From Angiostrongylus vasorum (Eukaryota > Nematoda > Chromadorea > Rhabditida > Metastrongylidae): a DNA stretch of 64,000 nucleotides. The stretch covers positions 1,426,001 to 1,490,000 of the forward strand of contig JADANN010000401.1 in assembly GCA_018806985.1 (NCBI GenBank), in the 5' to 3' direction. The translations under genes and the position numbers were made by a program. Shown here one piece after another: positions 33,105-43,900 of the stretch (position 1 is the first letter of the stretch; each line of letters begins with the position of its first letter). The notes beneath the pieces are model-generated. The model did no database searches, was not told where the DNA came from, and saw only the letters and a list, made by a program, of their open reading frames with translations.

Positions 33105-33382
33105 GACTATCAGCATTAAAAGATAAACATGACGAAGCTATCTAGACATTGTCATGTTATCTCATTTGTACAAGCGTTTTGTGCCTTACATATGTAGCAG
33201 TAAAATTTTACAAAGAGAAAACGGATGTTAATTCTATGAAGTATGAACGATAGCCGCATGACAGCATGGATCTGCTGAAGAAGCTGAACGATTGTGACAA
33301 AGTGTGAACTATGGGAATGCAAAGCTAGCTGCAAGACACGGTACAAGTGAACTTTTTATATCTAGTTGGTAATATCCTACCA

Positions 33383-33565
33383 AGGGGCACGTGCAGTGCA
33401 GTGGTCAGAGGCGCCTTGCTACACACATGGGATCGATATCGGTAGGCCACCGCGAGACTTGTAAGGGGCAGATAAGCATTCAGTCACCCCTAATGATCCT
33501 TAATGAAGTCGAATGCATGGTGCATCCTTCAGTGATTGATCAGCGTCGAGAGCTGCATTTTTTTA
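33383..33565 (+). mobile_element. SINE-A copy, internally deleted
   Basis: Head GGGGCACGTGCAGTGCAGTG joined directly to the second half of the body (GATATCGGTAGGCCACCGCG), i.e. an internal deletion of about 90 bp. Confidence 0.85.
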
Positions 33566-33957
33566 AATCTGTTACCAAACAGACTTTAGCCGATCTGCAT
33601 TCTGAATGTACATAAAGTATTCTCCCAACTAGTTTTCTGACAAGAGCGCTGTGTTGCGAAATATTGCAACACCGGAACGTCGACTATGGGAAGAACTGTG
33701 GACATGGAAATCCAGATGACAGCTTTTTCGTGGGATATTATTAATAGGAATGACCGGGCATACAACATATTAGAATCGACAAGAATTTGTACGCACAAAG
33801 GTAAAACAATGCTTGAACGGAAAACTTTCAAGTAAAACAATGGCTTATGCTCTTTCAACGTAGTAACTATGGACTTAGTAGGTTATAACTCGCTTCATTT
33901 TAACCTGTTGACTTTACTAGAAAACTAGTAAAGTTTCTGACTTTAATTACTTACTAG

Positions 33958-34148
33958 ATTTCTTGGTACCAGTACTATATGTGCCTTATTCATTGTCTTA
34001 CACTAAGCGTGGTTTTCGGGATGGTTCACAGGCCGCCGCCAAATACAACCCCGAAGGTTTCGGCAACACGGCTATAAACCAGGATGACATTGAACAGAAC
34101 AAAAAAGTGGCAGTTGTTGACGAATTCCGCACATGGAACCGATGGTAA
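33958..34148 (+). CDS. Candidate terminal exon, unknown protein
   Basis: Coding-like frame after TTACTAG (acceptor ends about 33957) or ACCAG: LYVPYSLSYTKRGFRDGS ... VVDEFRTWNRW, stop TAA at 34146-34148. A possible upstream exon starts at ATG 33687 and ends at a GTAAAAC donor near 33805. I recognise no family. It lies downstream of the two NUDT14 copies on the same strand and could be a third operon member, but that is inference. Confidence 0.4.
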
Positions 34149-34154
34149 GAGTCT

Positions 34155-34227
34155 CGACCCTGGCAGGACTCGAACCTTCAATCTTTGGATCTGAAGTCCA
34201 ATGCCTTCTCCATTAGGCCATGGGGCC
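34155..34227 (-). tRNA. tRNA-Arg-like locus with UCA anticodon, possible pseudogene
   Basis: A 73-base tRNA fold on the minus strand. D arm GCC/GGC, a perfect anticodon stem TTGGA/TCCAA with loop CTTCAGA (anticodon TCA at positions 34-36), box B GGTTCGAGTCC, discriminator G. Overall it is closest to tRNA-Arg(TCG), from which the anticodon differs by one base (TCG to TCA). Positions 6-67 and 7-66 of the acceptor stem and 50-64 of the T stem do not pair, and no run of four T follows the 3' end, so it may be a pseudogene. If functional it would read UGA. Confidence 0.6.
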
Positions 34228-34333
34228 TACGTGGAGCGAATGCAACGTTCTCTGCTAATGGTGCAACTCCACACTTACAATATTCTTTAGACATGATAAA
34301 ATGGTACGTAAGTGATATAAGAAATAACCCGAT

Positions 34334-37300
34334 TTATGACCCTTCAAGCAGCTTATCAATCTCGGCTTGAATGCGAACGGTCTCACGGTGAAGAGCGGTC
34401 ACTTCTTGTGGTGAGAGATATAGTGATAGTGTTCCTCTTTCAGTCGAAACATTCAGTTGAACACCGAGCTCTCCATCTCTTTCTGTAGGTTGACTGCAAA
34501 ATAACAAGACTAAAGTATACCTAGTACGTACGGAACTAGTATAGAATAAATGTCGAGTAAGTCGGAAGTTTGGATTAATGAGATCCACAACGTTTCTTTT
34601 TAAATGAGCTATCAATTTATCCCCAGGTATAAAGGACCGCGAAATTAAACTATATCACAGCTTAGACTTGCTTTCTCTAAGCCTCAACCATAACCTCGAA
34701 AGAAATCAAAAACTAGTGATTCATTCTTATCCCTTGCGAAACTCCCTTTGTTCTGTAAAACTCCAAGAGTTAAACAGTACTGTGAACTTAAAGAGTTTTA
34801 AGGAACGTCCCAACGTTTTAATAGAACATTTGGGAAACCAAGTAGAAGATCTAGCTGCGCTAAATACTCAGGGTTTTGACGACTCGCTTCAATGAAACTA
34901 AGTACCTGGCAATTTGCGTCCATATACTCCATGAAATATCCTTTACACGGCTTTTGTCCGATGCAGTTTGTCGCGCGAAGTAAGTGAAAATACTTGGCCC
35001 TTCCGAGTACCAAATGCTTGAGGCAATGCCAACGTATGGAGAAGGAAGACAAGACTAAAAACAGTTTCATAACGACTACCAAGCAGACCAAATACCAAGA
35101 CAATCATCACCTTTAGTGGAAGACTAACTTAAGTAAACTAACATATTATCACCTCTCCCATGAATTTAACAGAAAGGACACAATAGAGGGAATTTAGTCC
35201 GTACCCTTTGATATCAATAGTTATCTTTTACAAAAGTATTCCAGATCGTAAACAAGCGTTCTACATCCCTTCACATTATGGCTCTTTTAAGTGGTAGGAA
35301 GTTGTACTGTGTGAAAAGTAAGGAAACGTATGTGAATAAAACACTTGCTAATATGTAACTGGTGAAGTAGAGACTCCTTCCAAAGGTTTATCGCCTCATC
35401 GCGGCTGGTAGGTGTTCCTGCATTTCGGGCTGCGATGTAAAGCCGGGGTAGTCATCTCCCCAGCAGGGCCTTCCAAGCTGCGGAGTCCGGCGTTTCCATC
35501 AGGAAGCCCAGCTAAGAGTAAACCAATACGAGGACCCACCACTGTCCTGGTATCAAAGCAGTCGCATGGTGGTAAATCCCCCTCCGATACACAAGGTCGG
35601 CGACTGCTTGTGGTGATGACTGGGGCAGACTTTGGCCTGGCTGAGCTCGGGACTCCAGAAAACCACAATGGCTAAATCAAAAAAACTCCAAAAAAGTGGA
35701 AATTATGCTGGGGAGAGCACAACCAGTGAAGACGGGTCATCCAAATGTCCAAGTAAATATGAAGCAGAGACCAAAACTTTGAATGTTTAACATATCTCCC
35801 TAACCTTCTCAGGAGTGAACTCTCACAATAGAATCCCAACCACTACTTAGGCATTCATTTACAGAAACACAGAACTAGACTGGCAGTTGTCTTTCTTTGA
35901 TGACAATAACTTTGATAAGCTTAGACGAGACTTATAAATAATTTCTACTCGGCTAACGTCTTGACCCCATCGTCTTCATCAGGGCTTATGACCTGAGTCG
36001 ATGGTCCACAATGGTCTATGAAGAAGACGAAGACGTCGAAACGTTAATCGAACAAAAAATTATTTAATCACCCCTCGTTTAACCTTTTCGAAGAAAGATT
36101 ACATATTGTTTGATCATAGCGGCGCTTGAGCGTGCGCGTGGCGCAGTGGTTGGAGGCGCCCAGCAATACACATGGGTTCGATCCCAGCGCCCCAAGCTCA
36201 CCAAGCCTTCCGTTCCTCCTGGTCAGCAAATTGGTTCCAGATTTGTCTAGGAGGATAGCAGCACTGGCTCGATACATCGGTAGACCATCGCAAGTCATTG
36301 TAAACGCAAGATATGCATTGCACCCCCCAAACGATGCTTAATGAAAAGAATACATAGCTCATCCCTCAAAGATTGGTCAACGTCGAGACTAAAAAAAGAC
36401 GGTTTTTCAAATAAGTGGGTAGTAATGATCCCAGGCATTAGTAGGTAGGTTCCATCTTACAACTGCATGAAGTAAAACCAATGACCGTCTATGCGAAACA
36501 ACAAATTGCGTAATCTGCCCTTACGGCAGGGGACGGCGATTGCATGAGTTCAGGTACGATATACCTGATCTCTTGTAATAATTGCAGAGATGAATATATT
36601 GGCGAAACGGGCAGGCCTTTGTGTATCCGTATAAAAGAACACCTAGATGGCAAACGAAAACTAAGACAAAGTACCCCACTAGGCACGCATAGGATACAAA
36701 AGCACAGCGGGGGACGATTTTGAAGTAAAAGTCAATATCCTTGCGCAGGAGACTAGAACACCAGCGCGAAAACTTCTTGAGGCTTTTTTGGATAAACGCC
36801 AAAAATCCCTACAATGAATAGCAGGGATGAATGCCCAGAGGTCATACGCGACCTGACCCCGTATGTTCGCATCAATTTCTGATGTGGGGATGGTGCAGTC
36901 ATCAACCTTATGCGACCATAATCAGCTGTTCTAATCTTCCTCATTGGAAGGCACGTAAAAAGCGGTGAGTTTTTTTCGAGAAGCTGTTGACCATGTAATT
37001 ACCATAGAGTTTTTCGTCTTTTTGTAAGTGTCATTGAAGCGTTTGGCCTAGTAAATTGTATGTCAGTATACCCTTCCAGGCTCTGAAGAAGGCGATACTG
37101 CCGAAACGTCAGCTACTGTTGTATTGTATTGTGTTTTTTCTATGGAAGTAAATGTATGCTGTTTAACAACCTCGCGATTGCTGAACAAGAAAACGACGCA
37201 TTCATAAAACCAATGAGTTAAGCTTTAACCTATTACCTTCAAAACGTTCAGGAGTGACTCTCCAGTAAAGCGATAATATATTAAATATCTCCACAATTTC

Positions 37301-37580
37301 CTTAGGAAAACCACCTGCAATAACATAGAACTTATGGACTCTGATAAACGCAGAGAAACAAAAGACTTATAGATATCTTAGAACTTACCACCTTCTCCAA
37401 ATCTTCCAGGGACAATCCGAAATCTTCGGAAAGCAACTCATTCTCGTCACTTTGGAAAAGGTGTTCACTGAAGCCAGCAGATGGCAAAAGGACAAGGACC
37501 TTTCGAGCAATCTTCTCGAAAGACTCTTCCTCTATATGAGACAAACCTTGCGGAAACGTGGACAAGCTTGGCAAGAGCAT
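34334..37580 (-). CDS. COMM domain-containing protein, COMMD10-like
   Basis: Predicted subunit of the Commander (COMMD/CCDC22/CCDC93) endosomal recycling complex. Four phase-compatible exons: 37389-37580, 37237-37314, 34906-35054, 34334-34493 (stop TAA), 192 codons against about 202 in human COMMD10. The N-terminal helical domain includes EEESFEKIARKVLVLLPSAG and GLSLEDLEKV; the COMM domain shows the conserved tryptophan context DISWSIWTQIAS, then GELGVQLNVS and the C-terminal leucine-rich helix SPQEVTALHRETVRIQAEID. Start chosen at ATG 37580; a further upstream exon cannot be excluded. Intron 3 (2.2 kb) holds a Penelope-like copy, SINE-A and SINE-B. Confidence 0.85.
35388..35752 (+). mobile_element. 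SINE-B copy
   Basis: Plus-oriented, from GGTTTATCGCCTCATCGCGG to GGGTCATCCAAATGTCCAAG, within COMMD10 intron 3. Confidence 0.87.
35935..36075. mobile_element. Inverted pair of hammerhead-like ends, second type
   Basis: Left (minus sense) CTGATGAAGACGATGGGGTC ... GACGTTAGCCGAG; right (plus) GAAGAAGACGAAGACGTC then GAAACGTTAATCGAAC. The two halves face each other across about 35 bases and share the AATTATTTA outer border. No coding sequence. Related ends at 5790-5888 and 50525-50625. Confidence 0.6.
36129..36392 (+). mobile_element. SINE-A copy
   Basis: Head GTGCGCGTGGCGCAGTGGTT with GGGTTCGATCCC (an intact B box), body GTTCCAGATTTGTCTAGGAG. It lies in COMMD10 intron 3. Confidence 0.9.
36485..37205 (+). 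mobile_element. Penelope-like element with GIY-YIG remnant, 5'-truncated
   Basis: A 721-bp insertion flanked by an 11-bp duplication AAAACCAATGA (36474-36484; 37206-37216). It starts inside the C-terminal endonuclease region: ICPYGR..DCMSSGTIYLIS then EYIGETGRPLCIRIKEHLDG, the GIY-YIG-type nuclease of Penelope-like elements, followed by a non-coding end with a hammerhead-like core (CTGAAGA 37083-37089; GAAACGTC to 37110) and GATTGCTGAACAAGAAAACG. A frameshift follows the GIY-YIG block. It lies in COMMD10 intron 3. Confidence 0.9.
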
Positions 37581-37806
37581 GGATAAACCCTTCAATATAA
37601 CAATATAAGCTGAATTCTCAGTAAATATAACGCGTAAGAAAAAAGCTCAAATTCGCGAACTTGACCCTTCTGCGCTCCAAGGAGAAAACCTGACCCGGAG
37701 ACCATGCATTAGTCTCGGGAGTTTTCACTGATTTGAGCCTACCATAGCTGAGGAGGTTTCTTTTTGTACCTAAACATTTACAGCATTCTCATGTTTTTCC
37801 CATAAT

Positions 37807-37966
37807 TGGAGTGCGTGTAGCGCAGTGGTCGGAGGCACCTTGAAATACAAATCGATCTCTTCGTCACTGGCTCACCATGCCCTCCATCCTTCCGGGGTCG
37901 GCCAATTGGTACCAGACTTGTCTTCAGGGTTTGATCAACGCTGAGAGCTCTATCCTTTTATTCGCA
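37807..37966 (+). mobile_element. SINE-A copy, internally deleted
   Basis: Head GGAGTGCGTGTAGCGCAGTG, then a body cut from ACCAGACTTGTCT directly to the 3' end GATCAACGCTGAGAGC. About 110 bp missing. Confidence 0.85.
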
Positions 37967-37984
37967 CGGATCTCAAGTTTCGTT

Positions 37985-38120
37985 AGAATTGCGTGAATGC
38001 TGAGATATGAGCAAAACTCAAGACCTCAGCTGGGCTTCGAACCCGAGACTACCCTTTCGGGAAGCTCACGTGCTAACCAACACACTGAGGGATGCACTTG
38101 CTTTACCTTTTTTCGCAGCA
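37985..38120 (-). mobile_element. Repeat D copy
   Basis: Inverse repeat D: GTGAATGCTGAGATATGAGC ... TTCGAACCCGAGACTACCC, an intact B-box-like element read on the minus strand as GGGTTCGAAGCC-type. Confidence 0.55.
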
Positions 38121-38412
38121 GTGTTTTTATTCTCTCGGTGCTATCGGTAGTAGATAAAAGCTAAGACACTGTTGGAAGACCTCAAATCTGCTTCAAATCG
38201 TACGCATTTCATCGCAATGGAAACATAGCAGTTTACCCCAGATTAGGTTCGTTTATCAACACTAGACGGTATTTGAGGAGATTCTGACGACACACTTCCT
38301 AACCCTTGTGAGACGACGTAACCTCTAAAGGAATCATACAATAGGAAAACAATGATGTCTCTTAATCAGTATATGTTGGGTCATAGTGGACTTTATTGAT
38401 TGGAATAAAAAA

Positions 38413-38806
38413 TATTACTTACTTGGATACTTTGATGGCCCGCCTCTCTGGTTGTGCGGGCTCCAGCATAATCTCCATTTTCCACATATTTGCTGGTTTA
38501 GCCATTGTGTTTCCTTGGCGTCCCGAGGTCATCCTGGCCAAAGTCTGCCCCAGGTCGTCACCACCATAGACAGTTGCAGCCCTTGTGGATCAAAAGGAGA
38601 TATGTCACCAAGCGACTAGTTTGATACTAGAACGGTGGTCGATCTTGGTATTGGTTTACTCTTAGCCGGGCTTTCTGACGGAAACGCCGGAACCCTTAGC
38701 TTGGGAGGCCTTGCTGGAGGGACGAATCCCCCCTGCTGTACATCACAGGCCGACACCCAGGAACAGCTCCCAGCCACGATGAGGCGGTAAACCGTTGGAA
38801 GGATAA
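38413..38806 (-). mobile_element. SINE-B copy, near full length
   Basis: Plus strand TTACTTACTTGGATACTTTG to GATGAGGCGGTAAACCGTTG. Confidence 0.9.
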
Positions 38807-38809
38807 AAC

Positions 38810-39125
38810 TGTTACAATCTACCAATTTTCGCTTACGAGATAAGATCCTCTTGTTTTATTACGGTGTATTTCTAATTTTCTGGAAGTCACGAAATATAGA
38901 TCTACCACTTTGTTGCTTCAAGGCTCATATTTTGAACGCTAAAGTAGGTGAACAGTCGGAGTTTTGTCCATTATGACACAGTGATGTCTCCAAGGTATCG
39001 CCAGTGTTTGCACCTGCCGCCGTAGTGCTGCAAATTTTAAAATTCGTAATTAAGTCAAGTTTTTCGAATGTTCTAGTTCGAAACATATTCGAATTTGAAG
39101 GAGCAAATAAAGAATAGAATGTGAA
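38810..39125. other. Unassigned spacer
   Basis: Nothing recognised apart from short, unsupported open frames. Confidence 0.4.
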
Positions 39126-39127
39126 GG

Positions 39128-39388
39128 TCTCGGCGTTGCTCAATGCGTATTGGGATGCGCCATCTTCATTGAGCATCGTTTGAGGTCTATACAATGACTA
39201 TGCATATCTGATCTTTACAATGACTCGCGGTGGCTTACCAATGTATCGAACCGGTGCTGCTATCTCAGACAAGTCTGGCACCAATTTGCCAACTCTGGAA
39301 GGATGGAAGGCTTGGTGAGCCTGGGGTGCGGGGATCGATCTCCTATGTATTGCAGGGCGCCTCCGACCACTGCGCTACACGAGCCCGT
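39128..39388 (-). mobile_element. SINE-A copy
   Basis: Minus-oriented SINE-A. Plus strand CTCGGCGTTGCTCAATGCG to CACTGCGCTACACGAGCCCG, the inverse of the tRNA-like head. Confidence 0.87.
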
Positions 39389-39389
39389 A

Positions 39390-39900
39390 TTTGAAGGGTT
39401 GATGTATAGAAACTATGTATGCGACTAATACGAACGTGTAAAGTCCCATCTCACGATCTGCAAAGTTCTATTTCCTAAAACACTTCATCGATTGAGAAGT
39501 CATCGTCAGTTATCAAGGAATCGGCTTCGTTGCGAAAGTGTTAAATCCTACTTCTCGTAGTTCTAGTATTTCTATATGACCATAATATTGTATATGGTTC
39601 CGTAATGCTTAACAGTACCAATTATAGTTAGTGTATACTTGTTTCAAGCTATCAAGTTATGGATTATTGGAAGGTTGATGGATTTCTTGAATAAAGGTAG
39701 AAGTTCTTGAAGTAGATGCTAGTTGCCCTTAGGTAGCATTTCTATAAATACGTCGTTCATGTTCGTATAGGGACGTTTTCGGTACCTTTCTGTTTCACAA
39801 TGTGCGTTCTATTTATTGTGATGTGATAAATGTTCCCGTGCTCATGAAAGGTATCAGTTTCGTTTTGTTGGGCACACAGTTCTGGAGAGTACGAAAGCTC
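39390..39900. other. Unassigned spacer
   Basis: No exon, RNA gene or repeat family recognised. Confidence 0.4.
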
Positions 39901-39903
39901 CGT

Positions 39904-40166
39904 ACGGCATGAGGAGCCTTGCAATACACATGGGATCGACCCCCTGCGCATCAGCCCTACCAAGCCCTTCATCCCTCCGGGTCGGTAAATTGGTACCAGG
40001 CTTCTCTGGGAGGACAGCAGCAGTGGCTCGATACATCGGTAGGCCACCGCGAGACATTGTAAAGGCGAGATATGCATTCAATCACTTCCAACGATGCTTA
40101 GTGAAGTCGAATGCATGGCGCATCCTACAGAGATTGATCAACGCCGAGAGCTTTATCCTTTTAATC
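39904..40166 (+). mobile_element. SINE-A copy
   Basis: Head degraded (GCATGAGGAGCCTTGCAATA), body well conserved (GGTCGGTAAATTGGTACCAG; GATACATCGGTAGGCCACCG). Confidence 0.87.
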
Positions 40167-40190
40167 GGGTTGATCTTTTTCTATTACAGA

Positions 40191-40288
40191 ACAGCCAGAT
40201 ATCACCACCACTACATGGATGCTACATGGATGACAAGGCGATGACTGCTCGTTTGGCATCCGAGTGTGTTCTTGTTCTTGGCTTTTAG
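40191..40288 (+). CDS. Orphan candidate terminal exon
   Basis: TTTTTCTATTACAG is followed by an open frame SQISPPLHGCYMDDKAMTAR and LASECVLVLGF ending at TAG. Good acceptor and coding-like composition, but no partner exon was found and the SINE-A directly upstream could supply the acceptor by chance. Confidence 0.25.
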
Positions 40289-40289
40289 T

Positions 40290-40925
40290 ATTGCGATTCG
40301 TTTTTAGTCAAGAATCTTAAGACCGATATCCGTGATGAATGTTAACAGTCGAAAAGATACATATTACATATTTTTATGCCCAGTATTCTAGATATTCCGT
40401 GTAACATAAGATTTGATGTTGTGGACGGCAGAGCCCGATATCCGAACATAGCAGCCGCTTCTTGTTGGTGTGGGATCTTGGTGAGACCCGTGGCGTTACT
40501 GTACTAACGCATTCCTAGTCACCAAAGAAAGTTACTAGTTTTACTTTATCAAATGTAATTGCCACATTTCAAAGAAACTCTGTCACACCATAATCAAGTC
40601 CACGCACGCGTAGGTTTAGTCTTCAGAGCTTTAGAAAGAGAATGCTTATCTAGTTAACATATATCTCTCAGCGTTTAGAGATGAGTACATCTCAGAAAAC
40701 GAAGAGATTCACACATCGCTGCCATACCAGAATTACGCCAGACCGATGTGACCAGCAAAATATTTAAATGGCAAGCCTATGGATCTACGGATCCTCCTCA
40801 TACGAGGGATCTCGAGCCGGTTATTCGTGAGGCAACGTGCAGCGTTCCTACGTGTCAGATAAAAGGTTAATCGCTAGACAGAAACAACGTTTTGCTTCCA
40901 TCAGATCCAGATGGATCCATGGGAT
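40290..40925. other. Unassigned spacer
   Basis: No gene or repeat family recognised. Confidence 0.4.
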
Positions 40926-40929
40926 GCAT

Positions 40930-43900
40930 TCCTTGTTTCTGCTGAGCCAATTTGGCACATACTTTCTGTATTTACGAGGCGTATACATACATGCGTGCGT
41001 GGGTGCGTTCTCGTTTATGCGGATTGTATTTGCAATCAAATGACAGGGAAGTATATGGAGGCGGTTAGAAGTCACCTTCATCAAATAAGCTCCATGCTCA
41101 CTCCGGGAGAGACTGGCAAGCTACCCGTGACTATACCCAGCGTCCACGTTGCGAGCTCAGCAAATTATACGTGGGTATCAAAAAAGCTAAACACCGTTAA
41201 ATAAAAGGGCCTCATTCCCCTGACCCCCGAAAAGAGCCCCTGACTCGGCAGCGTTAGATAGGACGAGTACGCTGAGGCTGCTAAAATTTCAGAGCCTTTC
41301 TAGGCTGCCAAAATGGCAAAGGACTTAGGTGAACATTCGGAACATGCGACAGTAGAGGAGTCGGCGGCGTCGGTGTTCTCACCAACACGAGTTTGGCTAT
41401 GAACTTCGATTCATTCGAGCAATTAACAACCGGAATCGGACGTTTACGATTAAAGGGGTGTGGTTCAACACCGGCTTTGACCGTCTTCGTCGTTTACGGA
41501 CCCATATCGAACTATAACGAAGAAGAAGTCGATGCTTTCTGTATAGACTTGGAGAAGTTCTACAGAGAATACCATACATTCTTCAAGATCATCATTGGAG
41601 ATTTTAAAGCTAAGATTGGAATGCGTCGTTTTCTTGTTCAGCAATCGCGAGGTTGTTAAACAGCATACATTTACTTCCATAGAAAAACACTACAATACAA
41701 CAGTAGCTGACGTTTCGACAGTATCGCCTTCTTCAGAGCCTGGAAGGGTATACTGATATACGGTTTACTAGGCCAAACGCTTCAATAACACCTACAAAAA
41801 GACGAAAAACTATGGTAATTACATGATCAACAGCTTCTCGAAAAACTCACCGCTTTTTACGTGACTTCCACTGAAGAAGATTAGAACAGCTGATTATAGT
41901 TGCATAAGGTTGAAGACTGCACCATCCCACACCAGAAATTGATGCGGACATATGGGGTCAGGTCGCATATGACCTCAGGACATTCGTTCCTGCTTTTCAT
42001 TGTAGAGTTTTTTGGCATTTATACAAAAAGCCTTAAGAACTTTTCGCGCTGGTGTTTTAATCTCCTGTGCGAGGATATTGACCTTTACTTCGAAGTCGTC
42101 TCCGCTATGCTTTTGCATCCTATGCGTGCTTAGTGGGGTAGTTTGTCTTAGTTTTCGTTTGCCATCTAGGTGTTCTTTTATACGGATACGCAAAGGTCTG
42201 CTCGTTTCGCCAATATATTCATATTCGCAATTATTACAAGGGATCGGGTATGTTGCCCTTTATTAGCGATGAAGTAAGCGTAGCTATTAAACGATGCTTA
42301 AGAAGGGCAGGTCTAGAGGAATCGGTAGCGGTAGTTGGAATACCACCGGCTACTCTACGTCGTCAGTTAGTTCGTAACCGTCTGTATGACCGTCTATGTG
42401 AAACAACAAACTGCGTAATTTGCCCTTACGGCAGGGACGATGATTGCATGAGTTCAGGTACGATATACCTGATCTCTTGTAATACTTGCGGACATGAATA
42501 TATTAGCGAAATGAACAGACCTTTATGTACCCGTACAGAAGAACACCTAGATGGGAAAGGAAAAGTATGACAGAGTATCCAACTAGGCAAGCATAGCATA
42601 GCGGAGGCGATTTTGAAGGAAAAGTCAATATCCTTGCACAGGAGACTAAAACACCAGCGCGAAAACTTCTTGAGGCTTTTTGGATAAATACCAACAACCC
42701 TACAATGAATATCAGGGACGAATGTCCTGAGGTCATATGCGACCTGACGCCCGTATGTTCGCATCAATTTCTGATGTGGGAGGTGGTGCACTCATCAACC
42801 TTATGCGACCATAATCAGCTGTTCTAATCTTCCTCAATGGAAGTCACGTAAAAAGCGGTGAGTTTTTCGAGAAGCTGTTGATCGTGTAATTACAATAGAG
42901 TTTTTCGTCTTTTGTAAGTGTTATTGAAACGTTTGGCGTAGTAAATTGTATATCAGTATACCCTTCCAGGCTCTGAAGAAGGCGATACTGCCGAAACGTC
43001 AGCTAGTGTTGTTTTGTATTGTGTTCTTCTATGGAAGTAAATGTATGCTGTTTAACAACCTCACGGTTTCTAAACAAGAAAACGACGCATTCATATTCCA
43101 ATGCCGAGGTTAATAGAAAGTCGATCTTGGGAATTGTTACAAGATGTACTACCTAGGACTGGACCCAGAAGGACGTCTGAGGAACGTCACTTTGGAACCC
43201 ACGGATTAGAAATGGGACGAACAGAGTGAGCGGCTGTCCGAGTTTCTCATGACGACCAAGACCATTCATGGTAACTCTCAATTCCAGAAGCCACACGCTG
43301 GACATGGGAATTTCCCAATGGTGAGTGTCGTAACGAAATAGACCACATTATAGTAAACGGAAGGGTTTTTTCCTTACCGATGTAGCTGTGGTCCCAAATT
43401 TCTACACGGGATCAGACCCTTTATGCAAGGTTCCATTTCTCGCGGAAAGGAGAAAAAAGCTGTTAAATTCAAAAAAATGAAGTCCGAAAACCACTATAAA
43501 CTGGGACTTATTCAGTTCACTAAGCGGCTGTTGGGAAGATACCGTTGTCGACAAATCGACGAAGAATACGATCGGCTCATTCAACTTCCTCAGGTTAGCG
43601 CAATGGAAAGCTGAGATATCGAAAGCCACTGAGAGACGTCTGTCTTCTGAAACACTCGAGCTGATTTACCAGCGTGGAATCGCATGAGCTGCAAGCAACC
43701 GCCAACTAACGTCCAGAAATGCGAAACAATCCAGACAGGCGATAAAGGGAAGATCATAAAGAGAGAAAAGTAGCAGTTACGGTCGAAGCTGCAGAGGCTA
43801 CGAAATGCATTCGCAAAACCCACCGAAGCTTCGCCAATTACAAAACCAAGATGGTTGAGATGCACTTCGACGCCCATGCGGAACAACTACCGCATCCAGA

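Noticed and set aside
42250..42570. Intact Penelope nuclease gene
   Set aside because: The frame breaks soon after the GIY-YIG core and upstream RT sequence is absent, so it is a truncated remnant.
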